From the NCBI RefSeq assembly GCF_900107975.1, contig NZ_FNVF01000014.1, positions 50,995-114,994 on the forward strand: a stretch of DNA of 64,000 nucleotides. Reading direction: 5' to 3'. A program made the translations under genes and the position numbers. The notes under the pieces are model-generated. The model saw only the letters and a list, made by a program, of their open reading frames with translations. It was not told where the DNA came from and searched no databases. Shown one piece after another: positions 1 through 8,881 of this stretch (within the stretch, counting starts at the first letter, position 1; each line of letters opens with the position of its first letter). This DNA comes from Paenibacillus sp. UNC499MF (GTDB lineage Bacteria; Bacillota; Bacilli; Paenibacillales; NBRC-103111).

Positions 1-2
1 GC

Positions 3-28
3 AAAAAACTCCGGACCGGAGTTTTTAA
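3..28 (+). terminator. Hairpin with U-tract just upstream of leuA
   Basis: A near-perfect palindrome (ACTCCGG facing CCGGAGT, flanked by an A-run and a T-run) ends about 20 nt before the leuA ribosome binding site. It could be the terminator of the preceding gene or the terminator arm of an attenuator such as a T-box in front of leuA. The part that would decide this lies outside the window. Confidence 0.6.
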
Positions 29-63
29 TAAACCCGAAACGGGTAATCAGGAGGATAACGAAA

Positions 64-1614
64 ATGACTAAACGGCAAATTAAAATTTTTGATACGACTT
101 TGAGAGACGGCGAGCAGGCACCGGGATGTTCCTTATATCCGGAGGAAAAGGTCCGCATCGCGCGGCAGCTCGTGAAAATGGGTGTGGATACGATCGAACC
201 CGGTTTCCCGATCTCAAGTCCGGGCGATTTCGCCGCTGTGCAGCAAATTTCCCGTGAACTGCAGGGGGTAGAAATTTGCGGCTTCGCGCGTGCGGTCAAG
301 ATCGACATCGACGCGGCGGTAAAAGCGACTCAGGACGCCGCTTTACGGCGTATCCACATGTTTATCTCCTCCTCGGATATTCACCTGGCCTTCCAGCTGC
401 GCAAATCGCGCGAGCAGGTGCTGGAGGAGGCGCGCCGGATGGTTGCCTATGCGAAGCAGTTCTGCGAGCGGATTGAATTTACGGCCATGGATTCCAGCCG
501 CACGGGCCGGGAGTATTTGTATGAGATGGTGGAAGCGGTCATCGCCGAAGGCGCGACGATCATCAACCTGCCGGATACCGTCGGTTACGCGATGCCGGAG
601 GATTACGGCAAAATGTTCTCGGATGTACGGAAGCATGCGAGAGGCGCAGACAAGGTGGAATTCAGCACCCACTGCCACAACGACTTGGGCCTTGCGGTTG
701 CGAACAGCCTGGCGGCCATCCGCAACGGGGCGAACTACGTGGAAGTATCCGTCAACGGCATCGGAGAGCGGGCGGGCAACTGTTCCCTGGAAGAGATCGT
801 CATGGCGATCGAGACACACAAAGACACGCTGAACATGGAAACCGGCATTGCGCTGGAGGAAATCTATAATACATCGACGATGGTCAGCCGGATGATGAAT
901 ATGCCGATCGCGTTCAACAAGCCGGTCGTCGGCCGCAACGCCTTCCAGCACGAATCGGGCATCCATCAGGACGGACTGCTGAAGAACCGGAACACGTACG
1001 AGATTATGGAGCCTGAGAAGCTGGGCATTCCGCGTTCGATGATCATTCTGGGCAAGCATTCCGGACGTCACGCCCTTAAGCACCGGATCGGCCAGTACGG
1101 AGTCGACTTGGACGCTCAAGCCTTGGAAGACGTGTACGCCCGCTTCAAAGACATGGCCGACGAGCAGAAGCACGTCACGGATGACGAGCTGTTGAGCCTG
1201 GTCGGTGACGCGGGAGCCTCCGCGGCGGAGCGCTTCTCGCTGGTACAGCTTCAAGTCGTCAGCTCCAGCGACCGCAGCCGCGTGGCATCGGCCACCATCC
1301 GCGATAACGAGAGCGGCGCGGAGGCCACCTGGTCGGGCACCGGCGACGGACCGATCGAAGCGATCGTCAACTGCATCCGCCAGGCGGTGCCGATGGATGT
1401 GACGTTCGCCGATCTGGAGCTGTACTCCTTATCGGCCAGCGAAAAAGCGACCGGCGAAGCGACCGTGACGGTCTCCTGCGGCGCACAGACTTACAAAAGC
1501 TCCGGCCTGGATGTGGATATCCTGTTTGCGGCCGCCAAAGCGTTCCTCTCGGCCTGCAACCAGGCCGTACGGGCCAATCCGAATGCTTCACAAGGTGTAT
1601 CCTTAATGGCTTAA
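64..1614 (+). CDS. leuA: 2-isopropylmalate synthase LeuA
   Basis: Catalyses the first committed step of leucine synthesis, condensing acetyl-CoA with 2-oxoisovalerate in the cytoplasm. The 516-aa length fits the long bacterial form: an N-terminal TIM-barrel, a linker and a C-terminal regulatory (LeuA dimer) domain from about residue 385. Diagnostic motifs are DTTLRDGEQAPG near residue 10, the metal-binding HCHNDLG near residue 202, and NGIGERAGN shortly after. The ATG follows a good AGGAGG. The leuA ORF closes about 175 bp before the next hairpin terminator (1791), and no leuB follows, so leuA is probably the last gene of an ilv-leu operon that begins outside the window. The family assignment is secure; feedback inhibition by leucine is inferred from the C-terminal domain. 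Confidence 0.97.
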   Translation: MTKRQIKIFDTTLRDGEQAPGCSLYPEEKVRIARQLVKMGVDTIEPGFPISSPGDFAAVQQISRELQGVEICGFARAVKIDIDAAVKATQDAALRRIHMFISSSDIHLAFQLRKSREQVLEEARRMVAYAKQFCERIEFTAMDSSRTGREYLYEMVEAVIAEGATIINLPDTVGYAMPEDYGKMFSDVRKHARGADKVEFSTHCHNDLGLAVANSLAAIRNGANYVEVSVNGIGERAGNCSLEEIVMAIETHKDTLNMETGIALEEIYNTSTMVSRMMNMPIAFNKPVVGRNAFQHESGIHQDGLLKNRNTYEIMEPEKLGIPRSMIILGKHSGRHALKHRIGQYGVDLDAQALEDVYARFKDMADEQKHVTDDELLSLVGDAGASAAERFSLVQLQVVSSSDRSRVASATIRDNESGAEATWSGTGDGPIEAIVNCIRQAVPMDVTFADLELYSLSASEKATGEATVTVSCGAQTYKSSGLDVDILFAAAKAFLSACNQAVRANPNASQGVSLMA

Positions 1615-1641
1615 ATTATTAACAGGATGGGTGTGAAGAAC

Positions 1642-1905
1642 TTATACACACCCCCTGTGGATAATGTGTATAACTCTAAAAAATCCGTATTTTTCAGGCT
1701 TCCGTTTTTTCCTCCTTTTCCGTATAACTGTCGGATAACATTTTCAGTGAAAACTGTGGATAATGTGGATAAACCTGTTCATAAGTGCTTAAAGCGCCGA
1801 AATTCCGGCGCTTTTTTTAATTTTTTTTGTGGATGAAGGTGTGGATAAAAAACATGGTTCGGCCATGGAAAAAAAAGTGTATATAAAAGGCAAAACTTAT
1901 CCGCA
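1642..1905. promoter_or_regulatory. DnaA-box cluster in the leuA-amylase spacer
   Basis: Four exact copies of TGTGGATAA (reverse complement of the DnaA box TTATCCACA) lie at 1656-1664, 1755-1763, 1764-1772 and 1840-1848. One-mismatch copies are at 1642-1650 (TTATACACA), 1665-1673 (TGTGTATAA), 1828-1836 (TGTGGATGA) and 1897-1905 (TTATCCGCA). Two pairs abut with no spacing. An exact 9-mer is expected well under once in a spacer this size, so the clustering is not chance. No dnaA or dnaN is nearby, so this is not an ordinary oriC. A DnaA-titration or DnaA-regulated promoter site is the likely role. The 306-bp spacer holds no gene. Confidence 0.8.
1791..1818 (+). terminator. Rho-independent terminator after leuA
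   Basis: The stem AAAGCGCCG/CGGCGCTTT with a short loop is followed by a run of seven T. It lies inside the DnaA-box cluster, so leuA transcripts would read through the first DnaA boxes before ending here. Confidence 0.85.
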
Positions 1906-1920
1906 GGGGAGTGAGCCTGA

Positions 1921-3672
1921 ATGAATAGAGAAGCCTTTTATCACGGAACGAGAAGCAACTGGGCTTATGCGTACGACAACAAAACGATTCACTTGAGAGT
2001 CCGTACACAAAGGGACGATGTGGAAGATGTGACGGTGATCGCCAGCGATAAATACGACTGGGACACCTTTTATCAGGAAATCTCTATGGTTAAAACCGCT
2101 TCGGATTCCCTGTTCGATTATTGGGAGGCGGAAGTGGTGCCGAGTTACAAACGGTTGTCTTACTGCTTCAGGCTGAGTGCCGGAAACGAGCAGCTGTGGA
2201 TGACGGAAACCGGAATCCATTCCGAACAGCCCTATCCGCCCGGAGGCTATTACGCGTTCCCGTATATTCATGAAATCGACCTGTTCAGCCCCCCTGCCTG
2301 GGCCAAGGATGCGATCTTTTACCAGATATTCCCGGAGCGCTTTGCCAACGGAGATCCCGGAAACGATCCGGAAGGCGTGCAGCCATGGGGCGGAAAGCCC
2401 GAGCGGGAGAACTTTTTCGGCGGAGATCTGCAGGGTGTGCTCGATCATCTCGATTATCTCGTCGATCTCGGCATTAATGCGATCTATTTCACCCCGGTGT
2501 TCAAGTCTCCATCGAACCACAAATACGATACGCTGGACTATACGCAGGTGGACCCTCATTTCGGCGATAACGCCCTGCTGAAGAAGGTGGTCGAGACCTG
2601 TCACGAACGCGGAATCCGGGTCATGCTGGATGCGGTTTTCAACCATAGCGCGCTGGAGTTTCCCGCTTTTCAGGATGTGAAGGAGAAAGGGGAGGAGTCC
2701 GCTTTTGCCGACTGGTTCCATATCAACGAATATCCGGTTGCCGTAAAAGACGGGATTCCGACTTACGACACGTTCGGTTTTTTCGAAGGCATGCCGAAGT
2801 TCAATACCGCCAACCCCGAAGTGAAAAAATATCTGCTCGACGTCGCCAAGTACTGGATCGAGGAGATCGGTATCGACGGCTGGCGGCTGGATGTCGCCGA
2901 TGAAATCGACCATCGCTTCTGGCGGGAATTCAGGCAGGTGGTTAAGGCAGCCAATCCGGAAGCTTACATCGTCGGGGAGGTTTGGAACGATTCCCTGATG
3001 TGGCTGCTGGGCGACCAGTTCGACTCCGTCATGAACTATCCGTTCTCTGACAAGGTGCTGGAATTCTTCTCGGGTCCGGGCATGGACGGGCACTCCTTCG
3101 CGAGCAGCATGGGCTTCCTGCTGATGCGGTATCCGAAACAGGCCAACGAGGTCGTCTTCAATCTGCTGTGCAGCCACGATACTCCGCGTGTTCTGACGAG
3201 AGTAGGCGGCGACAAAAGAAGACTGAAGCTGTGCGTAGTCTTCCTGATGACGTACATGGGGACGCCGTGTATTTTTTACGGGGACGAAGTGGGCATTCAG
3301 GGAGAAGGCGATCCGGACTGCCGCCAGTGCATGGAATGGCATCCCGATATGCAGGACCGCGAGCTGCTGGACTTCTACAAGCTGCTGATTCATCTGCGGA
3401 AGGAAAACCGGGCGCTCCGGGAAGGCAGCTTCCGGTTTCTGAAAGCGGATCACGGCGATCCCTGCATCATTTACGAGCGGATCGACGCCCATACGCACTT
3501 TACGATCTGGATGAACAATACCGAGGAACGGGTTACGCTGCAGCACCCTATGGTGGCTGAAGATTGGCGCGATGCGCTTTCACAGGAAGAGGTCAAACCG
3601 GTGGACGGTGTGATGCATATCGAGCTGGAGGAGCTTGGGTATAGAATTTTATATAGAACGTTAAAAAAATAG
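1921..3672 (+). CDS. GH13 neopullulanase / cyclomaltodextrinase-type alpha-amylase
   Basis: A 583-aa glycoside hydrolase of the GH13_20 type, expected to cleave cyclodextrins, maltodextrins or pullulan. The N-terminal about 120 residues look like the CBM34 dimerisation domain typical of this subfamily. The catalytic barrel follows, with conserved region I DAVFNHS (about residue 237), region II GWRLDVADE carrying the Asp nucleophile (about 323), region III EVWNDS with the acid/base Glu (about 354) and region IV SHDTPR (about 419). A small all-beta C-terminal domain ends the protein. There is no signal peptide, so a cytoplasmic enzyme acting on imported maltodextrins is inferred. The start ATG follows GGGGAG. 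It has its own leader region, which includes DnaA-box-like sites. Exact substrate preference cannot be read from sequence. Confidence 0.93.
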   Translation: MNREAFYHGTRSNWAYAYDNKTIHLRVRTQRDDVEDVTVIASDKYDWDTFYQEISMVKTASDSLFDYWEAEVVPSYKRLSYCFRLSAGNEQLWMTETGIHSEQPYPPGGYYAFPYIHEIDLFSPPAWAKDAIFYQIFPERFANGDPGNDPEGVQPWGGKPERENFFGGDLQGVLDHLDYLVDLGINAIYFTPVFKSPSNHKYDTLDYTQVDPHFGDNALLKKVVETCHERGIRVMLDAVFNHSALEFPAFQDVKEKGEESAFADWFHINEYPVAVKDGIPTYDTFGFFEGMPKFNTANPEVKKYLLDVAKYWIEEIGIDGWRLDVADEIDHRFWREFRQVVKAANPEAYIVGEVWNDSLMWLLGDQFDSVMNYPFSDKVLEFFSGPGMDGHSFASSMGFLLMRYPKQANEVVFNLLCSHDTPRVLTRVGGDKRRLKLCVVFLMTYMGTPCIFYGDEVGIQGEGDPDCRQCMEWHPDMQDRELLDFYKLLIHLRKENRALREGSFRFLKADHGDPCIIYERIDAHTHFTIWMNNTEERVTLQHPMVAEDWRDALSQEEVKPVDGVMHIELEELGYRILYRTLKK

Positions 3673-3718
3673 TCGAACATTGTCGATATAGTTCCTATCT
3701 AACTATTTGGGGGGAACT

Positions 3719-5470
3719 ATGAAATACTTAAAACGAAGCGTGACGGCGAAATTGATCGCGATGATGGCGGCATTGGTGGTGGTCCTTTGTATCTTGATCA
3801 TGACCTTGACGTATTTATCGCAAAGAAGCGATTATTTTACCCGGCTCAAATCGATTGAGCGGGTTGTGGAACTGGGATGGGAGCAGCAGCTCCCTCTCCT
3901 TACAAAAGCGGTGGATCAAATGAAAAGCGCAGGAAAACCCGACGCTGCGGCCACGGAGCTTCAAGCGATCCGCGCGATGTTGGAGCATTATGTCAAAGAA
4001 GGGGATATGGCGAACGTCGTATTATACTACCCGGAAGAAAAAACGGCGGACGGGAAACCGGCTCTGACGGTTATCGCCGCGAACGAGACGCTCGATAAGG
4101 CGGGGCTGAAGCCTTTGTCGGATTACGCCTTCTCCGAGGAGTACACGAAAGCCTTCGAAGAGGTAAAAAAAACCGGCGGACAGGGGCGCACGCCCGTTTA
4201 TACGGATCAGGCGGGGGAATGGGTAACCATTCTGAGCCCGGTGAAGGATGAAGCGGATAAAACAGTCGCTTATGTCGGCGTAGATTTCGATTACGGCACG
4301 GTTTCCTGGGATTTAACCAAAAGGCTGCTCATGAGTCTGGCCTTTTACGTGGGTATTGCTCTGCTGTTCGCCTGGCTTCTGGGCGTATTCACCCGCAGGA
4401 TTCTCAAGCCGATCGGGGAGCTTTCCCGTTTGTCGCTGGAAGTGGCGGAAGGCAATCTGGCGGTCTCCATTCCGGTCCGCAGCGAAGACGAGTTCGGTAG
4501 TCTCGCCCGCAACTTCAACGCGATGACCGCAAGCATCCACAGCCTTATCCTGGGCATCCGGGAGTCTTCCGACCAGGTTAGCCATGCCGCGGAAGTGCTG
4601 GATACCAACGCGAAGCAGACGACGCAGGCCACGCACCAAATCGCGACGGCCATCGAGCAGGTAGCGTCGGGAGCGGAGCGCCAGCTGCAGAGCACGCAGG
4701 AAAGCTCGAACGCCATGGAAGAGATGGCGACGGGCATTCAGCGGATTGCCGAATCCGCGGGTTATGCGGCCCAGTCTTCGGAATCCGCTTCCGAAGAGGC
4801 GGCGCGCGGCAACGGGATGATTCAGCATAACGTGAAGCAGATGAGCCTCATGAACGAAACGGTACAGCGTTCGGTGGAATCGATGAACCAGCTTGAGCAG
4901 CTGTCCGAGGAAATCGGCGGTATTACGGCTTTGATCTCGGATATCGCGAACCAGACGAACCTGCTGGCGCTGAATGCGGCGATCGAGGCTGCACGGGCAG
5001 GGGAACACGGACGCGGCTTCTCGGTCGTATCCGATGAAATCCGCAAGCTTGCCGAGCAGTCCAAGCAGTCTTCGGATAAAATCGCCGAGCTCGTCGTCAC
5101 GATCCGCACCGGTACGGGGCAGGCCGTGGGCGCGATGAACCACACGGCCGAAGAAGTGACGGAGATGACGAAGCTCGTGTCCGAGAGCGGGGAAGCCTTC
5201 CAGCGCATTGTCAATCATATGGACGAGCTGGCGAAGCAGATCCTGGAGGTTTCCTCGTCCTCGCAGCAGATGTCCGCGGGAACGGAAGAAGTCGCCGCGT
5301 CCATCTCGGAGCTGTCCCACATGAACCAGCAGACCGTGGAAAGCTCCCAGACCGTCGCCGCTTCTTCGGAAGAGCAGCTCGCTTCCATGGAGGATATTTC
5401 AGCTTCGGCCGGTGCGCTGAGCGATATGTCCCGGGAGCTTAAGCAGAGCATCAGCCGGTTTAAGCTGTAG
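3719..5470 (+). CDS. Methyl-accepting chemotaxis protein
   Basis: A 583-aa transmembrane chemoreceptor. One membrane segment spans residues about 10-33, an extracellular Cache-like sensing region follows (about 35-200), a second membrane segment lies at about 202-224, then a HAMP domain, and the rest is the long coiled-coil signalling domain. The conserved hairpin tip reads [19 protein letters not shown] around residue 430, the CheA/CheW contact region. There is no C-terminal pentapeptide for CheR docking. The ATG at 3719 is preferred over an in-frame TTG at 3707 because the TTG lies inside the GGGGGGA ribosome binding site. It is close behind the amylase gene, so sensing of a sugar is possible but unproven. 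The ligand cannot be inferred. Confidence 0.95.
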   Translation: MKYLKRSVTAKLIAMMAALVVVLCILIMTLTYLSQRSDYFTRLKSIERVVELGWEQQLPLLTKAVDQMKSAGKPDAAATELQAIRAMLEHYVKEGDMANVVLYYPEEKTADGKPALTVIAANETLDKAGLKPLSDYAFSEEYTKAFEEVKKTGGQGRTPVYTDQAGEWVTILSPVKDEADKTVAYVGVDFDYGTVSWDLTKRLLMSLAFYVGIALLFAWLLGVFTRRILKPIGELSRLSLEVAEGNLAVSIPVRSEDEFGSLARNFNAMTASIHSLILGIRESSDQVSHAAEVLDTNAKQTTQATHQIATAIEQVASGAERQLQSTQESSNAMEEMATGIQRIAESAGYAAQSSESASEEAARGNGMIQHNVKQMSLMNETVQRSVESMNQLEQLSEEIGGITALISDIANQTNLLALNAAIEAARAGEHGRGFSVVSDEIRKLAEQSKQSSDKIAELVVTIRTGTGQAVGAMNHTAEEVTEMTKLVSESGEAFQRIVNHMDELAKQILEVSSSSQQMSAGTEEVAASISELSHMNQQTVESSQTVAASSEEQLASMEDISASAGALSDMSRELKQSISRFKL

Positions 5471-5682
5471 GGGTTGACCACCGTCATGTGACGCCGAGCA
5501 CCGTGTGGTGCGAGGGGCAGGGACCGAACGGTTAACGGATGCCCGCAGTATGGCAGGAGTCCACCGATATCGCCTGCCGGGTGCCGGGTGGGGTGCCGAC
5601 GCGTGGTGCGGAGTGCGTGAGGGAGCGACCGCATAGGAAGCTTAAGTACCTCGCTCAGAATCAGATAAGAACAGCATGTCGC

Positions 5683-5714
5683 AAAAAAGAGGCCTGCAGG
5701 GGCCTCTTTTTTTT
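5683..5714. terminator. Bidirectional terminator between the MCP and ydiF genes
   Basis: A symmetric hairpin (AAAAAAGAGGCC ... GGCCTCTTTTTT around a 5-6 nt loop) lies between the converging chemoreceptor and ABC-F genes and can serve both strands. The 210 bp before it (5471-5682) hold no gene that I can support. Confidence 0.85.
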
Positions 5715-5756
5715 GTATGTTATTGTTTTGGAAGCAGCCGGTCAAGCCGCAAGTGT

Positions 5757-7712
5757 CTAACCCACAAGAGTCTCCCATTCCTCGTAACATGCCTGCAGGC
5801 TTCCCTTTTTCTGCTCGATGAGGGTGTTCTTCTCCTGGACAAGCACATAATCGTTGTAAACGGCCGGGTCCGCCAGTTCCTCCTCGAGAGCGGTCACTTC
5901 CTCTTCCAGCCGGGCGATATCCTGCTCAAGCTGCTCGACCCGCCGCTGACGGTTGCGTTCTTCCCGCTTGGCCTGCTTATCCGCTTCGTAAGACGAAGGT
6001 TTATCCGCCTGCTGCGCCGCGGAAGACGCAGCGGATGCCTTGGACTTGCTGTCACGGGCCGCCTGTTCGCGGATACGCTCGGCCTCCATTTCGGCAAGCT
6101 CAGCTTTTTTCTCGAGATAGTCGTCGTAGTTGCCGAGATAATGGGTCACGCCGTGGCGCTCCAGTTCCAGCATGCTTTCCGCCATTTTGTTCAGGAAATA
6201 ACGGTCATGGGAAATGAAGAGCAGGGTGCCTTCGTAATCGAGCAGAGCCGATTCGAGCACTTCCTTGCTGTACAAGTCCAGATGGTTGGTCGGCTCATCG
6301 AGTATGAGCATATTCGCATTCAGCAGCATAAGCTTGGCGAGCGCCACGCGCGCCTTCTCGCCGCCGCTTAGGGATGAGATTTTTTTGAACACATCCTCGC
6401 CGCTGAAAAGAAAGTTGCCCAGCACGGAGCGGATGCGCGCTTCTTCTATAGTAGGAAACGTATCCCAGACCTCTTCCAGGATCGTTTTCTGCGGATTCAG
6501 CGTTGTCTGTTCCTGATCATAGTAGCCGATCTTGACATTGGTCCCCCAACGGATGGTGCCGGTATCGGGGGACAGCCTGCCGATCAGGGTTTTCAGCAGC
6601 GTCGTTTTGCCGATTCCGTTGGGGCCGATCAGGGCAGCCGTTTCGCCGCGCCGCAGCTCAAACGAGACGGAATCGAGAAGGCGTTTGCCTTCGCCCACGG
6701 AAAGCGCCAGATCCCTCACCTGCAAAACTTCCTTGCCGGATGTCTGATCGATCTGGAAGGAGAAGCTGGCGCGTTTGAGATCGCCGAGCGGCTTGTCGAT
6801 CCGTTCCATCCGCTCCAGCGCTTTGCGCCGGCTCTGCGCGCGTTTGGTCGTGGTGGCGCGGACGATATTTTTCTGCACGAAGTCTTCCATGCGGGAAATC
6901 TCTTCCTGCTGCTTCTCAAACTGCTTCATGCGGATTTCGTAGTCCGCTTCCTTCAGTTCGACGAAGCGGGAATAGTTGCCCGTGTAACGCTTGGAGGACG
7001 TCCGTTCGATTTCGTAGATCGCCGTAACGAGCGAGTCGAGGAAGTAGCGGTCGTGGGATACGACCAGAATAGCGCCGGGATACCCGCGCAGGTAGGACTC
7101 CAGCCACGTCAGCGTGCGGATGTCCAGATGGTTGGTCGGCTCGTCGAGAAGAAGCAGGTCCGGCTCTTCCAGAAGCATTTTGGCGAGCGCGAGACGGGTT
7201 TTCTGCCCGCCGCTCAGCGTCTGGATGAGCGTATCGGGCGGAAACTCGCCGAATCCCATGCCGTGAAGAATACCGCGTATTCTGGCTTCGATCTCGTACC
7301 CGCCCTGCTCACGGAACCACTCGGATCTGGTAGAATACCGGTTCATCGTATCCTCGTACGCCTTGGCGTTATCGATCAGCTTCGGATCCGCCATCTGCTG
7401 TTCCAGCTCGCGCAGTTCTCTCTCGACGGCATAGAGCGCCGTAAAGACCGTGCGCATTTCTTCGGCGATCGTTTTGTCCGTCTGCAGGCCGCCGTTCTGG
7501 CGGAGATAGCCGATTCTGGTTTCTTTGGCTTTAAAAATGTCGCCCTCATCGTAAGAAAGATCGCCCGCGATAATTTGCAGGAGAGTCGATTTGCCGGCTC
7601 CGTTCACACCGACGAGTCCGATTCTTTCGCGGTCTTCGATTTGCAGGGATATGTTAGAAAGCACGGACGAGGTGCCGTAGCTTTTACCGATTCCGTTCAC
7701 TTGGAGAAGCAT
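5757..7712 (-). CDS. ydiF: ABC-F family ATPase (YdiF-like)
   Basis: A 651-aa soluble protein with two ABC ATPase domains and no membrane segments, the ABC-F architecture. Walker A motifs are GVNGAGKST (about residue 37) and GPNGIGKTT (about 362). The signature motifs are LSGGQKTRLALAK and LSGGEKARVALAK. Each is followed by a Walker B ending DEPTNHLD. Between the domains lies a charged P-site-tRNA-interaction-type linker. A C-terminal coiled coil (about residues 560-650, rich in Glu, Arg and Gln) resembles YdiF/Uup. ABC-F proteins act on the ribosome during translation; some give antibiotic resistance, but neighbours (moaC, tat, groESL) match the B. subtilis ydiF locus, so a housekeeping role is more likely. 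GGAGG precedes the ATG. Confidence 0.93.
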   Translation of the reverse strand: MLLQVNGIGKSYGTSSVLSNISLQIEDRERIGLVGVNGAGKSTLLQIIAGDLSYDEGDIFKAKETRIGYLRQNGGLQTDKTIAEEMRTVFTALYAVERELRELEQQMADPKLIDNAKAYEDTMNRYSTRSEWFREQGGYEIEARIRGILHGMGFGEFPPDTLIQTLSGGQKTRLALAKMLLEEPDLLLLDEPTNHLDIRTLTWLESYLRGYPGAILVVSHDRYFLDSLVTAIYEIERTSSKRYTGNYSRFVELKEADYEIRMKQFEKQQEEISRMEDFVQKNIVRATTTKRAQSRRKALERMERIDKPLGDLKRASFSFQIDQTSGKEVLQVRDLALSVGEGKRLLDSVSFELRRGETAALIGPNGIGKTTLLKTLIGRLSPDTGTIRWGTNVKIGYYDQEQTTLNPQKTILEEVWDTFPTIEEARIRSVLGNFLFSGEDVFKKISSLSGGEKARVALAKLMLLNANMLILDEPTNHLDLYSKEVLESALLDYEGTLLFISHDRYFLNKMAESMLELERHGVTHYLGNYDDYLEKKAELAEMEAERIREQAARDSKSKASAASSAAQQADKPSSYEADKQAKREERNRQRRVEQLEQDIARLEEEVTALEEELADPAVYNDYVLVQEKNTLIEQKKGSLQACYEEWETLVG

Positions 7713-7749
7713 CTTTCGTTATTACCTCCATGATTCCACAATTTTCTTC

Positions 7750-7779
7750 ATTGTACGGCTGTTTAGTTAAGCCGGGCAA
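7750..7779 (-). promoter_or_regulatory. Candidate sigma-A promoter for ydiF
   Basis: Read on the minus strand, TTGCCC (7774-7779) and TACAAT (7750-7755) are separated by 18 bp, and the ydiF start is about 40 nt downstream. This is a consensus match only. It abuts the end of the putative 6S RNA element. Confidence 0.4.
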
Positions 7780-7786
7780 ATACTCC

Positions 7787-7991
7787 GGCGGAATTTCTGC
7801 AAGTGGGTTCTGCCGCGGTTAAGAAAGGCTCTTTTTAGTGTACAGGAAAAACGCCCTCAGGAAAACTGAACACATTTTTTTCAAACTTCCCGGCAATGTG
7901 ATAAAATAATGTAAACTACTGTCTGCACGTGCCTACTATATAAAGAAGGTCCTTTGCCCCGCAGGCAGACAACCATCTGCGAAATTCCGCC
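7787..7991 (+). ncRNA. ssrS: Candidate 6S RNA (rod-like, about 205 nt)
   Basis: The ends pair over a long interrupted stem. GGCGGAATTTC (7787-7797) is exactly complementary to GAAATTCCGCC (7981-7991). Inside it GGTT pairs with AACC (7806-7809/7971-7974), CTGCC with GGCAG, GCGG with CCGC, and AAAGG with CCTTT (7824-7828/7951-7955). An upper stem CACATT/AATGTG (7871-7876/7895-7900) closes the apical part. A closing stem, a mostly open middle and an apical stem over about 200 nt is the 6S RNA plan. The folate gene downstream matches the ssrS-ygfA pairing known from proteobacteria. The fold is nearly as good on the minus strand, and no strong promoter was found for either strand, so the strand is uncertain. 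Confidence 0.5.
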
Positions 7992-8041
7992 AATCAGTCC
8001 AAACTAACAGCCCCAGCCGGAAAGAGGTTGCAGCTTTATAC

Positions 8042-8881
8042 ATGAATAACACCGACAAAAAAGAACTCCGCCGGCGCATCGAAAGGCTCCGCTCGGCATT
8101 AACGCCTGAAGAGAGAGCGGGCCGGGAACGCCGGATCAACGAAAGATTGACAGCCTGGCTGAAAGGCGTAATCGCCGGCCGGAACCTTTCACCGGGTGCC
8201 TTCGCCGGTGCCCTGCCTGCCCCGGCAAAAAGGCCGGAAGACACGGCCCGCTTGGAAGGAGCCTGTCCGGAAGACGGAGCTTCCGGCATACGATTACCTG
8301 CGAACCGGGAAATAGCGGGAAGCTTCGGTACATCCGGGGCTCCGGATATCCCGATTGTTCTTGCGTATGTTCCCTTTCGCACGGAATGCCGGATTCACGA
8401 AACCGTCGAAGCCTGCTGGGAAGCGGGCATCCGCGTTTACGCGCCTCGTTCGCTGCATGTGACGAGAGAGCTGCTTTTTCACGAAATAAGGCGATGGGAA
8501 GATCTGCAGGAAGGGATGCACGGCATCATGGAGCCGGACCCTCTGAGCCCGGCTTTGGAGGATCCCCTTGCCGCTTCAGCCGTTCTCGTGCCGGGGCTTG
8601 CTTTCGACACCGCTTGCGGAAGGCTCGGTTACGGGGGCGGCTACTACGACCGCTTTCTCCAAAAGCTGTTGACAACCGCCAGGGAGGAAGGACGGGCTGC
8701 GCCTTTTTTTGCGGCCGCGGCTTTTGACGTGCAGCTTGTGGAGCACCTTCCCGTGGAACCGCACGATATCCGTCTGGACGTGCTGATTACGGAGAGCGCC
8801 GCATATAACCCGGGATCCGGCAGCGGACCGGAAGAGGGGAGAGGATCGGATGGAGCATCCGGACAAACTGACTCATTTTAA
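8042..8881 (+). CDS. yqgN: 5-formyltetrahydrofolate cyclo-ligase
   Basis: Converts 5-formyl-THF to 5,10-methenyl-THF using ATP. The family signature [14 protein letters not shown] is near residue 200, and VLVPGLAFD lies just before it. The N-terminal helix ([15 protein letters not shown]) is also typical. At 279 aa it is far longer than the usual 180-200 aa. The extra length is a Pro/Ala/Gly-rich insertion of roughly 50 residues between the first helix and the [10 protein letters not shown] strand, plus a Gly/Ser-rich C-terminal tail that overlaps the start of moaC by 32 bp. The nearest Shine-Dalgarno (AGAGG at 8023-8027) is 14 nt from the ATG, weaker than its neighbours. It probably forms a transcript with moaC, mogA and the next gene. 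Confidence 0.92.
   Translation: MNNTDKKELRRRIERLRSALTPEERAGRERRINERLTAWLKGVIAGRNLSPGAFAGALPAPAKRPEDTARLEGACPEDGASGIRLPANREIAGSFGTSGAPDIPIVLAYVPFRTECRIHETVEACWEAGIRVYAPRSLHVTRELLFHEIRRWEDLQEGMHGIMEPDPLSPALEDPLAASAVLVPGLAFDTACGRLGYGGGYYDRFLQKLLTTAREEGRAAPFFAAAAFDVQLVEHLPVEPHDIRLDVLITESAAYNPGSGSGPEEGRGSDGASGQTDSF

Noticed and set aside
1..60. T-box leader of leuA
   Set aside because: Only the terminator-like hairpin is inside the window. No T-box sequence can be seen.
343..1254. Long open frame on the minus strand inside leuA (303 codons)
   Set aside because: It is a shadow of a GC-rich gene: no ribosome binding site, odd amino acid make-up, and leuA itself has all expected motifs.
1642..1905. 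Chromosomal origin (oriC)
   Set aside because: DnaA boxes are present, but there is no dnaA, dnaN, rpmH or gidA nearby and no clear AT-rich unwinding element, so a DnaA-box cluster is the more careful call.
7880..7907. TTCAAA - 16 bp - TAAAAT as the promoter of the folate cyclo-ligase gene
   Set aside because: It matches the consensus fairly well but lies in the apical part of the long paired RNA element. I prefer the element as a unit and do not list this promoter.
7900..8041. THF riboswitch upstream of the folate gene
   Set aside because: The known THF aptamer features are not visible; the pairing fits a long rod better.
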